A stretch of DNA of 64,000 nt from assembly GCA_013911065.1 (NCBI GenBank), contig JACERV010000015.1, forward strand, positions 1 through 64,000, read 5' to 3'. A program made the translations under genes and the position numbers. Below are positions 50,124 through 58,595 of this stretch, piece by piece. Source of the stretch: Ruminococcus sp. (GTDB taxonomy: Bacteria; Bacillota; Clostridia; Lachnospirales; Lachnospiraceae). Numbering within the stretch: the first letter of the stretch is position 1; every line of letters begins with the position of its first letter. The notes under the pieces were generated by a model that made no database searches, was not told the DNA's origin, and was given only the letters and a program-made list of their open reading frames with translations.

Positions 50124-51344
50124 CTATTGATAGTTCCAGAAGATGGTTATTTTCCCCATCTCTGCATCCTCTATGTAAGTATACTGCACGGTCTCCAGCT
50201 CATAATATTCCAGCAGATTCTGCGCCGCTCTCTGTACCAGATCGTTCAGGATACTGTCATATGCCTCCTGATAAAGTATGTTATTAGCAAATTTACATGT
50301 AAAGGAGCTATCCTTATTATAGATAGTCTGATTCATATCCTGAAGAAGCTGCTCTGGCTGAAACTCTTCGTAATACATACCATTTAATTTATAATAATTC
50401 AAATCCATAGAGCTGCAGGCTGGGTAAGTGACTTCCGTATCCATTGTATGATTTTTCATAATCTCTGCGTCACTGCAACATAGGTAATCGTAATTAATGC
50501 TTTTATCCGGTATATTTGCCCGGTTCTCTGTCTCAAGAAACACAGGATCTCCAAAAGTAACATCCATCTGATAATACTGGTCTCCACATTTCACGATATT
50601 CCATGCATGCGCTCCCTGCCCGGGAATCACTCCTGTCACGTAGATACATTCAACTCCTAATTTTTGCAGAAGATACTGGGCGGCGCGGGAATAGCCGGCA
50701 CATACTGAGGACTTTCCTACAAGAGCGCTGTAAATATTCTGATTATCCAAAGCCTCCAGATTATAATCTACAGTATTCACCAAATATTCAAATATGTATT
50801 TCACTTTATCGTATTCCGACATTTCACTGTTGATTCCGGACAAACACTCCTCTGCGGCTTCCTCTATCTGCAACTGCCTGTTATCCTTTTCTTCTCCGGT
50901 ATAGGTGTACACCGGCTGGATCTCCGAATAGTCCTTATAGCTGGTCACCTGCATTTCGCCATTGCACCAGAACAGCTCCGGCCTGTCACAAAAAATGAAC
51001 TGGCTCACCTTCTTGAGTATCTCTATATCAGGTGAATGCATGTATATGGTAGAGGAAGATTCCAGTATTCCCTGATACATCTCCTTATACAGATTCTGTT
51101 CCTCTTCGTTCAGCTGCTGGTAATAATAGCCGCTTGCTACATCATCCTCCGGTATTTTGACCTCTTCAAAGGGTATACTTCCCAGCTCCTCTGATTGAAC
51201 CTTCACAATCTTAACAACCTCCTGCGTAGATGCAAAAATTCTGGGAAACTGCTTTATCCCCACCGCCGCCAGGCCTGACGCAGTGCAGATTGAAATGATA
51301 ATACCAAGGAAAACCGGCCATTTTCTTTTTCTTCTTTTTGCCAT
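50124..51344 (-). CDS. Membrane-anchored transglutaminase-like protein
   Basis: A 406-residue protein with a basic start and one membrane helix (about residues 9-27, VFLGIIISICTASGLAAVG), so it faces the outside. The transglutaminase-like triad is present: Cys in VCAGYSRAAQYLL, His in GAHAWNIVKC and Asp in MDVTFGDP. Such bacterial proteins may act as peptidases or cross-link proteins; the substrate is unknown. Single gene, flanked by related palindromes on both sides. Confidence 0.82.
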   Translation of the reverse strand: MAKRRKRKWPVFLGIIISICTASGLAAVGIKQFPRIFASTQEVVKIVKVQSEELGSIPFEEVKIPEDDVASGYYYQQLNEEEQNLYKEMYQGILESSSTIYMHSPDIEILKKVSQFIFCDRPELFWCNGEMQVTSYKDYSEIQPVYTYTGEEKDNRQLQIEEAAEECLSGINSEMSEYDKVKYIFEYLVNTVDYNLEALDNQNIYSALVGKSSVCAGYSRAAQYLLQKLGVECIYVTGVIPGQGAHAWNIVKCGDQYYQMDVTFGDPVFLETENRANIPDKSINYDYLCCSDAEIMKNHTMDTEVTYPACSSMDLNYYKLNGMYYEEFQPEQLLQDMNQTIYNKDSSFTCKFANNILYQEAYDSILNDLVQRAAQNLLEYYELETVQYTYIEDAEMGKITIFWNYQ

Positions 51345-51448
51345 ATTTTGTTCTTACCTGCCGTTTTGTATAATACCGGCAGTCTCCTTTTTCATAATAT
51401 TCACACAAAACTGTAATATGCATTCACGATTAGAAATATAATGAATGT

Positions 51449-51475
51449 CTTCTTGAATATTACCGATTCAAGAAG
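51449..51475. repeat. Palindrome right of the transglutaminase-like gene
   Basis: Inverted repeat CTTCTTGAAT / ATTCAAGAAG with a 7-base loop, sharing its core with the larger palindrome at 50011-50053. The remaining intergenic sequence up to 51600 is AT-rich with no supported gene. Confidence 0.5.
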
Positions 51476-51620
51476 TGTACTTTATTGAACGTTATTAATT
51501 CAATTAGTATCGATTATAATTTAGGACGAAAAAAAGTTCAATAAAGTTTTTCTCTTTATAAGATTTTAATTTTTTCTTCCCCATTCTGTGTTATGATATT
51601 ATATAAGGAGGGTGATACAA

Positions 51621-51797
51621 ATGATGCATGTATTTTATTGTATAAAATGTAAAAGATACCATTTTACCAATAATCAGTCACATGCCCTTTGCTGTGAACA
51701 ACCAATGTATCTTGTAGATGTGGAATTTACAGATTTTGTCCGTATGAACAAGGAAGAGAGAAAACGTTTCCTGCAAATTTATTCTTTGGCAGAATAA
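51621..51797 (+). CDS. Small zinc-ribbon-like protein
   Basis: A 58-residue protein with C-x2-C (FYCIKCKRYH) and a vicinal Cys pair (ALCCEQPM), suggesting a zinc site, then an acidic-basic helix (FVRMNKEERKRFLQIYSLAE). ATG lies nine bases after AAGGAGG, so translation is well supported. Upstream TTATGATATTATATAA may serve as promoter. No known family assigned. Confidence 0.6.
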   Translation: MMHVFYCIKCKRYHFTNNQSHALCCEQPMYLVDVEFTDFVRMNKEERKRFLQIYSLAE

Positions 51798-51868
51798 AAG
51801 CTGCCCTTTCGCATAATCTTAAAACTTTTACACATACTATGTGCAAAAAAGTGTGAGGAGATGACGTG

Positions 51869-52024
51869 ATGAAAGAAATCAAACTGCCATCAAAAACTAC
51901 GGAAGCAAATGTCTATGATGATGATAATATTCCGGAAATTGACCTGCCTGGCAAATCCGGACTGAAGAATGTAATTCCCGATGAAAAACCAGAACCGGCT
52001 CACGGAGGTTTTTCCGGGCAATAA
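51869..52024 (+). CDS. Small acidic Pro-rich protein
   Basis: A 51-residue ORF, MKEIKLPSKTTEANVYDDDN to ...HGGFSGQ, rich in Asp, Glu, Pro and Gly. GAGGAG stands eight bases before ATG and a strong terminator follows 17 bases after the stop, so it is likely expressed. No family recognised; it may be part of a unit with the preceding zinc-ribbon gene. Confidence 0.55.
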   Translation: MKEIKLPSKTTEANVYDDDNIPEIDLPGKSGLKNVIPDEKPEPAHGGFSGQ

Positions 52025-52040
52025 TGGGACTCATCTAATA

Positions 52041-52066
52041 AATAAGGGGGCTTTTGCCCCCTTATT
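52041..52066. terminator. Bidirectional terminator between the small ORF and sleC
   Basis: Stem AATAAGGGGGC / GCCCCCTTATT with a TTTT loop, between convergent genes; the stem ends in AT-rich arms that can serve as T tracts on either strand. Confidence 0.85.
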
Positions 52067-52115
52067 TGACGTAATAGATATCCCTCCCTGAAAAACATGC
52101 CTGATACACCTATAC

Positions 52116-53372
52116 CTATGTTAATTCTGCTATTCTGGATACTGCCACATAGATCTCTGATATTTTATACCACGTTCTGTAGTCTACTACTCCGGTCTGC
52201 GGTAATCCGAAAACTGACTGGAATCTTTCAACAGCCCCTGCCGTCGATGGTCCATACACTCCGTCTACACCAATTTTCGGAATTGCAGGATATGCCCCTG
52301 CTATTACATTCAGTTGTTCCTGTATTTGCCTTACCTTGTCTCCGCTGGCACCAATGTCCAGCAAATATCCGGGCCACGAAGACGGAACCCCTGATACCTC
52401 AGGTGCTATGTTAATATACATATCATCCCCGTAATAATGGCGCAGAATATCAATTGTTGAATATCCCTGGTCACCAAGGGACATAGAGCCCCACTGACTT
52501 AACCAGTCAGGACAGGTTACCCGCCTCCCATCACAATACTGTGTAAGTATAGGCTGCCTCACATTAGGTCTGGAAAGATAGTTTGCAAATACTTCATCTA
52601 CAATTAGAGAAATTGTATCAAAATAATTTCTCTCCGGAATCCATTTGTGGTCAAATGCCGTAGAAGATGTAATTGTAAAATCGTACCCTTTATTCCTGTA
52701 CCACTCTGTATAAACTCTGTTAAGTGTAAAAGACATAATCGCCAGAACATTCGCCCGGATGGCATTTTCCGGCCATGTAGCATAGACTTCACTGGAAGCC
52801 ACATTTTTTATATAATCTTTATACTTTACATAATAGTTCTGTGCGGTAGTATCTCCTGGTGAGCCGTCATGAACAACCACATATTCCGGTACCACTACCC
52901 TGCTTAATACGATTTCACCAGTTTCATCAAGGGGTTTTATCTCGTCCTCTGGAATCTTGGGCGGATATTCCTCATATAAAGTATGTGCCGCTATCACAAA
53001 CACTTCCTCGTTCTCACTAGTAGGGTCCATCCTCACATTTTGGATGGCCGTCACATCTGCCAGAATCTGAGCACCGGATATACTTATAGTTTCAAATCCA
53101 GGTGCACTAATATCCAATGTGTATTCCGCATAAGGCTGTACCTCTACCGCTGGATCGAGGCTATACTCAAGGGGCGGGGCATCTAATTCCAGGCTTTCTG
53201 TCTGCCCGGAAGAGTTTGTAGTCACCTGCTCAAGTGGGCTGCCAGGCACCCCGGTATAAGATATTGATATAGTTGCATCCGGAATAGGAAAAGACGTACC
53301 TTCTGAAGTAACATTAATCTGCAGCCGTCCCTTATCAACGGCATTGTTCTGCATCGCTTTTAAAGAAGTCAT
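52116..53372 (-). CDS. sleC: Spore cortex-lytic enzyme SleC
   Basis: A 418-residue protein of the SleC type: N-terminal beta-rich pro-region (KGRLQINVTSEGTSFPIPDA), a SpoIID-like lytic transglycosylase domain (about 180-330) with the presumed catalytic Glu in VASSEVYATWPENA and the YCDGRRVTCPDWLSQWG segment, and a C-terminal PG_binding_1 domain (GASGDKVRQIQEQLN, VDGVYGPSTAGAV). In clostridia pro-SleC is activated by a Csp protease to degrade spore cortex. ATG 53372 follows GAGGG; the longer frame has no ribosome site. A degenerate Csp is encoded at 18.2 kb. Confidence 0.88.
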   Translation of the reverse strand: MTSLKAMQNNAVDKGRLQINVTSEGTSFPIPDATISISYTGVPGSPLEQVTTNSSGQTESLELDAPPLEYSLDPAVEVQPYAEYTLDISAPGFETISISGAQILADVTAIQNVRMDPTSENEEVFVIAAHTLYEEYPPKIPEDEIKPLDETGEIVLSRVVVPEYVVVHDGSPGDTTAQNYYVKYKDYIKNVASSEVYATWPENAIRANVLAIMSFTLNRVYTEWYRNKGYDFTITSSTAFDHKWIPERNYFDTISLIVDEVFANYLSRPNVRQPILTQYCDGRRVTCPDWLSQWGSMSLGDQGYSTIDILRHYYGDDMYINIAPEVSGVPSSWPGYLLDIGASGDKVRQIQEQLNVIAGAYPAIPKIGVDGVYGPSTAGAVERFQSVFGLPQTGVVDYRTWYKISEIYVAVSRIAELT

Positions 53373-53460
53373 GGATTCCCTCACAAATAAAATCATCTCT
53401 ATTATATATATGCACGAATGAGGAAAAATGAACATTTTTAAGGAAGCTCCTCACGATCAA

Positions 53461-54495
53461 TCAAAACAAGTTGCGTATATCATTATACATTACAACTACC
53501 ATTAACAGCATCAGCAGCGCAAAGCCCGCAAAGTGCACCATACCTTCTTTTTCCGGCGGCACCCGCTTTCTGCGCACAGCTTCAAGAAGTAGAAATACTA
53601 GTCTGCCTCCATCCAAAGCCGGTAGGGGCAGCAGGTTCATCACTCCCAGGTTGGCTGACAGCAAAATAGCAATATTCATCAAGTTTAGCACTACAATAGA
53701 CCATCCCGCCGGGGCTGCTTCTTTATACGTATTATCTACAAAATCCACAATCCCCACTGGGCCTGACATATCCCTGATTCCTACCTGCCCGGTTACGAGG
53801 AGTCTTAGACAGTCAAACGTATAATTCACCCAGTACCGCAGCGTATAAGCACCATATTGTACACATTCTATGACTCCTGCTTTTGTATTTATGCCGCTGT
53901 TACGGATTCCCAGCCTTTTACTCACATCCCCTTCCAACTGCCGGGGTTCCAGAGTCACCTCATGTTCCTGGCCGCCTCTCTCATAAGTCACTGTTACAGG
54001 TCCGGCCTCTGCGTTCATTAGGTTAAACAGGCTGACTTCCTTCCAGAGATAGACATTCTTTCCATTCAGCCGGGTAATTACATCACCCTCCTGCATTCCC
54101 TCTTCCATAGCAGAGTATCCTTTATCTACTTCCGCAACTACCGGAGCATCGTATCCAATCCAGGCCACTAGAATGACAGAAAATACAAGGGCCATAATAA
54201 AATTAAATACCGGCCCTGCCACAATAACAGATATTCTTGCCCAGACAGATTTTGAATTAAAGCTGCCCTCGGATATATCGTCCTGGTCGTCTTCTCCCAT
54301 CATGCATGCTCCGCCAAAAGGCAGCAGTTTTAAAGAAAACTTTGTCCCCCCAATTTCTTTTCCTATGATTGTAGGACCTAGTCCCAGTGAAAATTCGTCC
54401 ACACGAATACCATTTAATTTCGCCAGAGTAAAATGCCCCAGCTCATGAAATAAGATGATTACGCTGAACAAAATGATTGCTAAAATTATCCCCAT
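53461..54495 (-). CDS. rseP: RIP metalloprotease RseP
   Basis: A 344-residue site-2 protease: zinc motif H17-E-L-G-H21-F in the first membrane helix, a PDZ domain (about 110-190, MEEGMQEGDVITRLNGK) and the third zinc ligand in LPALDGGRLV of a C-terminal helix. It cleaves membrane-bound substrates such as anti-sigma factors or remnant signal peptides. Follows dxr by three bases in the conserved pyrH-to-rseP series. Confidence 0.94.
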   Translation of the reverse strand: MGIILAIILFSVIILFHELGHFTLAKLNGIRVDEFSLGLGPTIIGKEIGGTKFSLKLLPFGGACMMGEDDQDDISEGSFNSKSVWARISVIVAGPVFNFIMALVFSVILVAWIGYDAPVVAEVDKGYSAMEEGMQEGDVITRLNGKNVYLWKEVSLFNLMNAEAGPVTVTYERGGQEHEVTLEPRQLEGDVSKRLGIRNSGINTKAGVIECVQYGAYTLRYWVNYTFDCLRLLVTGQVGIRDMSGPVGIVDFVDNTYKEAAPAGWSIVVLNLMNIAILLSANLGVMNLLPLPALDGGRLVFLLLEAVRRKRVPPEKEGMVHFAGFALLMLLMVVVMYNDIRNLF

Positions 54496-54498
54496 ATA

Positions 54499-55641
54499 TT
54501 ACCACCTGTTTTTAATAAATTCATATGTTGCCTGTTCTGTATTTAGTATCTCTTCCACGGAAGGATTTTCAATGATTCTGTGTTCCTCCATGCACGCCTG
54601 TATGATTTCCGGAATCTGCAAATAACGGATTTTCCTGTCCAAAAACAGAGCAACCGCTTTTTCATTTGCCGCATTAAAAACTGTTGGAAGAGAGCCCCCT
54701 CTTCTTCCCGCCTCAAATGCCAGCCTCAAACCATAAAATGTTTCCATATCCGGCTTTTCAAATGTAATCTGAGACAGCATTCCAAAGTCCAGTCTTTCTC
54801 CCGGCAGATAACGTCTTTCGGGATAATACAGAGCATATTGGATAGGCAGTTTCATATCCGGTGTTCCCAGTTCAGCGATAATCGCCCCGTCCTCATACTC
54901 CACCATGGAATGAATAATGCTCTGAGGCTGAACTACTACCTCTACCTGGTCGACGGATACATCAAAAAGCCATTTTGCCTCAATCACTTCCAGCCCTTTG
55001 TTAACCATTGTGGAAGAATCTATTGTAATCTTGCGCCCCATTTCCCAATTGGGATGCTTCAGCGCATCTTCCACCTGGATGTTTTTCAGCTCCTCTTTTA
55101 TCTTTCCCCGGAAGGGACCTCCTGATGCAGTCAGTAAAATCTTGTGGAGAGCCTTTCTCTGACCACCCTGCAAGCACTGGAAAATCGCACTGTGCTCGCT
55201 GTCCACAGGGAGAATCAAGCTTCCGTACTCTCTGGCAAGAGGCATAATAATATGTCCTGCTGTCACCAGTGTTTCTTTATTGGCCAAAGCAATACTTTTC
55301 TTTGCCTTAATAGCCGCAATCGTCGGGAGAATTCCAATCATTCCCACGATTGCTGTCACCAGAATCTCTGCTTCCGGCTCTGCTGCCACCTCCAGAAGGC
55401 CATCCATGCCCGACACAATCCTGATATCCAGGTCACGGACCCGTTCTCTCAATTCGCGGGCCTTCTCTTCTGTCCACACCGCTGCCAGTTTTGGATGAAA
55501 TTCACGTATTTGCTCTTCTAAAAGGGTAATATTGTTTCCTGCCGCTATTGCGCTGACTTCAATATCCCCATTTTCCCGTACCACTTCTAACGTCTGGGTT
55601 CCGATGGAACCGGTAGATCCCAGTATCGCAATCTTCTTCAT
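54499..55641 (-). CDS. dxr: 1-deoxy-D-xylulose-5-phosphate reductoisomerase
   Basis: A 380-residue NADPH enzyme of the MEP isoprenoid pathway. N-terminal NADPH loop ILGSTGSIGTQTL, metal-site region LPVDSEHSAIFQCLQG, and flexible loop LTASGGPFRGK with HPNWEMGRKITIDSSTMVNK are all intact. It converts DXP to MEP. ATG 55641 has AAAGG eight bases before; the TTG two codons earlier is less likely. It supplies precursors for the undecaprenyl phosphate made by UppS in the same gene series. Confidence 0.96.
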   Translation of the reverse strand: MKKIAILGSTGSIGTQTLEVVRENGDIEVSAIAAGNNITLLEEQIREFHPKLAAVWTEEKARELRERVRDLDIRIVSGMDGLLEVAAEPEAEILVTAIVGMIGILPTIAAIKAKKSIALANKETLVTAGHIIMPLAREYGSLILPVDSEHSAIFQCLQGGQRKALHKILLTASGGPFRGKIKEELKNIQVEDALKHPNWEMGRKITIDSSTMVNKGLEVIEAKWLFDVSVDQVEVVVQPQSIIHSMVEYEDGAIIAELGTPDMKLPIQYALYYPERRYLPGERLDFGMLSQITFEKPDMETFYGLRLAFEAGRRGGSLPTVFNAANEKAVALFLDRKIRYLQIPEIIQACMEEHRIIENPSVEEILNTEQATYEFIKNRW

Positions 55642-55686
55642 ATGCAAAACCTTTCTTTTACGCTCTTCTGGAGCTTCCCCTAAAAC

Positions 55687-56496
55687 TTACAGCAGGACTG
55701 CCAGATAGTAAATCATTGGTGCTGTAAAAATCACACTGTCAAACCTGTCAAGAATTCCCCCATGTCCGGGTATCAGATTTCCATAGTCCTTAATATTATG
55801 GTTCCTCTTAATTGCAGATGCAGCCAAGTCCCCAATTTGTGAAATGGCTCCTCCAACTGCTCCGATAATAGCAAATCTCACTAAATCGGCTCCTGCATTT
55901 CCCCATTTATTAATGGCCAGGGCATAAAGCACGCCTACCAGGGCAGCTCCTGTAATTCCACCGACTCCGCCCTCAACAGACTTTTTAGGACTTAGCTTGG
56001 GGGCCATTTTGTGTTTCCCTATCAGCATCCCCACACAGTATGCGCAGGTATCACATCCCCAGGAACATATGAACACAAGCCATACTGTAAAAACACCCCC
56101 TGGGAGAATACGGATCTGATAAATGTAAGACAGCATCACGGCCACATAAAATACTCCAAAAAATGCTGCCAATATCTGTCCCGTCTGGTATTTGGGAAAT
56201 GAAAAGACAAACACTGCCATCATACAAATCAGAAAAGCCATGAACAGAAGCATAAACCAGTCTGTGTTCTCCGGCAGTACAGGTTTCAAGTAAAGCAGGG
56301 CATAGTATCCTACTGCAAACATATATCCACAGATTCCAGGGGCTTTTGCCTGGATATTAAACACTTTGTAGAGCTCCGTCATTCCTATCAGGCTAATGGT
56401 GAACAGTACACCAAACAGGAGGCCGCCGCCCATAATCACTGTAACCAGTGCAATGATTATTAATAGTATTCCACTCAATAGCCGTGTTTTAAACAT
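55687..56496 (-). CDS. cdsA: Phosphatidate cytidylyltransferase
   Basis: A 269-residue membrane protein with about eight helices and the C-terminal CDP-alcohol signature region KRNHNIKDYGNLIPGHGGILDRFDSVIF. It forms CDP-diacylglycerol from phosphatidate and CTP for phospholipid synthesis. Its start overlaps the uppS stop by eight bases, behind AAAGGAGG. Confidence 0.95.
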   Translation of the reverse strand: MFKTRLLSGILLIIIALVTVIMGGGLLFGVLFTISLIGMTELYKVFNIQAKAPGICGYMFAVGYYALLYLKPVLPENTDWFMLLFMAFLICMMAVFVFSFPKYQTGQILAAFFGVFYVAVMLSYIYQIRILPGGVFTVWLVFICSWGCDTCAYCVGMLIGKHKMAPKLSPKKSVEGGVGGITGAALVGVLYALAINKWGNAGADLVRFAIIGAVGGAISQIGDLAASAIKRNHNIKDYGNLIPGHGGILDRFDSVIFTAPMIYYLAVLL

Positions 56497-57205
56497 CCTG
56501 TTCCTCCTTTACCCCGCCAAAACGTCTCTCTCTGCTATTATACTGCCCGATAGCTTTTTCCAATTCCGCTTTTGTAAAATCCGGCCATAAAACATCTGTA
56601 AAATAAAATTCCGTATAAGCCAGCTGCCAAAGCAGATAATTGGAAAGCCTGAGCTCCCCGCTTGTCCGGATTAAAAGATCCGGGTCCGGAATTCCATGAG
56701 TATCCAGGTAAGTTTCATACAAAGCCTCATCAATATCCTCTGCCCGGACTTTTCCATCCTCGCAATCTCCCGCAAGCCTTCTCATAGCTCTTATCATTTC
56801 ATCTCTGCTGCCATAATTAATCGCAATGGTAAAGTTCAGGCCATTGTTATTTTTGCTTGCCTCCTCCAGTTCTGCAATCCTTCCTTTAATATCATCGTCC
56901 AGCGAAGTGATATCTCCAATCACCCGGATTTTCATATCATTTTTCTCCGCAGTCCTCAGACAAGTCTTCATATAATTACGGAGCAGCTTCATCAGCGCAT
57001 CCACTTCACTCCTGGGACGGTTCCAGTTCTCTGTAGAAAAAGCATACACAGTCAAATACTTTATACCCATGCGCCACGCTTCCTCACAGATTCTTTCTAC
57101 ATTTTTACTCCCCTGGGCATGTCCGTAATTTCTGGGCATTCCTTTGGACTTTGCCCAGCGGCCGTTTCCGTCCAATATGATTGCTACATGCTGCGGTACT
57201 CTCAT
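56489..57205 (-). CDS. uppS: Isoprenyl transferase (undecaprenyl diphosphate synthase)
   Basis: A 238-residue cis-prenyltransferase with catalytic Asp in AIILDGNGRWAKSKG, the STENWNRP segment, and the C-terminal LLIRTSGELRLSNYLLWQ and ELEKAI motifs. It makes the C55 lipid carrier for peptidoglycan. Coupled to cdsA by overlap. Confidence 0.96.
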   Translation of the reverse strand: MRVPQHVAIILDGNGRWAKSKGMPRNYGHAQGSKNVERICEEAWRMGIKYLTVYAFSTENWNRPRSEVDALMKLLRNYMKTCLRTAEKNDMKIRVIGDITSLDDDIKGRIAELEEASKNNNGLNFTIAINYGSRDEMIRAMRRLAGDCEDGKVRAEDIDEALYETYLDTHGIPDPDLLIRTSGELRLSNYLLWQLAYTEFYFTDVLWPDFTKAELEKAIGQYNSRERRFGGVKEEQDV

Positions 57206-57254
57206 CTATATATCCTCCTGTTACTAAAATAAGGGCTGTCTTCCTATGACATAA

Positions 57255-57284
57255 AAGAGAGGCTGTATAATACGAGCCTCTCTT
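57255..57284 (-). terminator. Terminator between frr and uppS
   Basis: 10-bp stem AAGAGAGGCT / AGCCTCTCTT with a 10-base loop; in the minus direction followed by TTATG, a short T tract. It may allow separate control of pyrH-frr and uppS onwards. Confidence 0.65.
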
Positions 57285-57301
57285 ATTCTTCGACCTACCC
57301 G

Positions 57302-57853
57302 TTAAACAGTAAGCACCTCTTTGGATTTTGCTTCCACAGCTTTTTCCACCTCAGAAATATATTTATCGGTTACCTTCTGCAGTGCCTCTTCCAAATCTTT
57401 GATACCATCCTCTGATATCTCGCTGCCCTTGAGTTTCTTCAGCGCCTCATTTCCGTCACGGCGGATATTACGGACTGCAACCTTAGCAGCTTCTCCTTTT
57501 TTCTTAACATCCTTTACTAATTCTTTTCTTCGTTCTTCCGTCAATTCCGGGAATACAAGTCTGATTGTACTGCCGTCATTGGTCGGATTAATTCCGATAT
57601 CTGACATATTAATTGCCTTCTCGATTTCCTTAAGCAGGCTTTTTTCCCAGGGCTGTATCTGAATCATACGTGCCTCAGGTACGGCAATATTGGCAACCTG
57701 CTGAATTGGTGTCGGTGTTCCATAATATTCTACTGTCAGCTTATCCAGCACATGGGGATTCGCTCTTCCGGCTCTGATTGCCGCCAGGTCACTGTTCAAA
57801 TTACTGATTGTCTTTGTCATCTTCTCGTCATATACTTTTAATTTCTCATCCAT
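57302..57853 (-). CDS. frr: Ribosome recycling factor
   Basis: A 183-residue RRF: central part GRANPHVLDKLTVEYYGTPTP (split over two segments), PWEKSLLKEIEKAI, and DGSTIRLVFPELTEERR. With EF-G it splits the post-termination ribosome. ATG 57853 has AAGGAGG at eight bases; ATG 57859 is too close to it. Directly follows pyrH. Confidence 0.96.
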   Translation of the reverse strand: MDEKLKVYDEKMTKTISNLNSDLAAIRAGRANPHVLDKLTVEYYGTPTPIQQVANIAVPEARMIQIQPWEKSLLKEIEKAINMSDIGINPTNDGSTIRLVFPELTEERRKELVKDVKKKGEAAKVAVRNIRRDGNEALKKLKGSEISEDGIKDLEEALQKVTDKYISEVEKAVEAKSKEVLTV

Positions 57854-57866
57854 GTCCATGTCCTCC

Positions 57867-58562
57867 TTATACGGTTACTTTTGTCCCGGTAAATGTTCCA
57901 CTTATCGTCTCTACAATACTATTTTCTTCATTCAGTCCAAATACAAGCATCGGCATCTTATTTTCAAGACAGAGAATAGATGCTGTCAGGTCTACCGCTG
58001 CAAGTTTCTTGTCAATGACCTCCTGAATTGAAATCTCATCATACTTCTTCGCCTCCGGATTCACCTTAGGGTCACTATCATAAATTCCATCGATAGCTTT
58101 CGCAAGAAGCATGGCATCCGCCTCTATCTCAATTGCACGCAGAACAGCCCCGGTATCCGTTGAAAAATACGGATGGCCCGTCCCGCCGGCAAAAAAGATG
58201 ACCTTGCCCTCTTCCAGTGCAGCATTTGCTGCGTCTTTGGAAAATAATGTGGTAAATGCACCACAGGTAAATGGGGTGAAAATCTCTGTTTTCATACCTA
58301 CATGTCTGAATATATCAGATACATAAATACAGTTCATAACCGTAGCCAGCATCCCAATCTGGTCTGCCTTTACCCGGTCTATTGTCTCGCTGGTGCGGCC
58401 TCTCCAAAAGTTGCCTCCTCCGGTCACAACGGTAACCTGGATTCCCTTCTCCACAAGCTGCCTGACCTGCTCCGCCACACCGATGCAGGTAGCTTCATCA
58501 AAGCCTGTCTTCTTATCTCCTGCAAGTGCTTCTCCGCTCAGCTTTAACAATACTCTTTTCAT
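57867..58562 (-). CDS. pyrH: UMP kinase
   Basis: A 231-residue amino-acid-kinase-fold enzyme with N-terminal KRVLLKLSGEALAG, the GGGNFWRGR phosphate loop, and the UMP/ATP segments TDTGAVLRAIEI and GIYDSDPK. It phosphorylates UMP to UDP and is allosterically controlled by GTP/UTP in the family. ATG 58562 lies nine bases after GAAGGAG; TTG 58580 is inside the ribosome site. Confidence 0.96.
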   Translation of the reverse strand: MKRVLLKLSGEALAGDKKTGFDEATCIGVAEQVRQLVEKGIQVTVVTGGGNFWRGRTSETIDRVKADQIGMLATVMNCIYVSDIFRHVGMKTEIFTPFTCGAFTTLFSKDAANAALEEGKVIFFAGGTGHPYFSTDTGAVLRAIEIEADAMLLAKAIDGIYDSDPKVNPEAKKYDEISIQEVIDKKLAAVDLTASILCLENKMPMLVFGLNEENSIVETISGTFTGTKVTV

Positions 58563-58595
58563 AGATTTAAGCTCCTTCAATTTCTGTTGTATACT

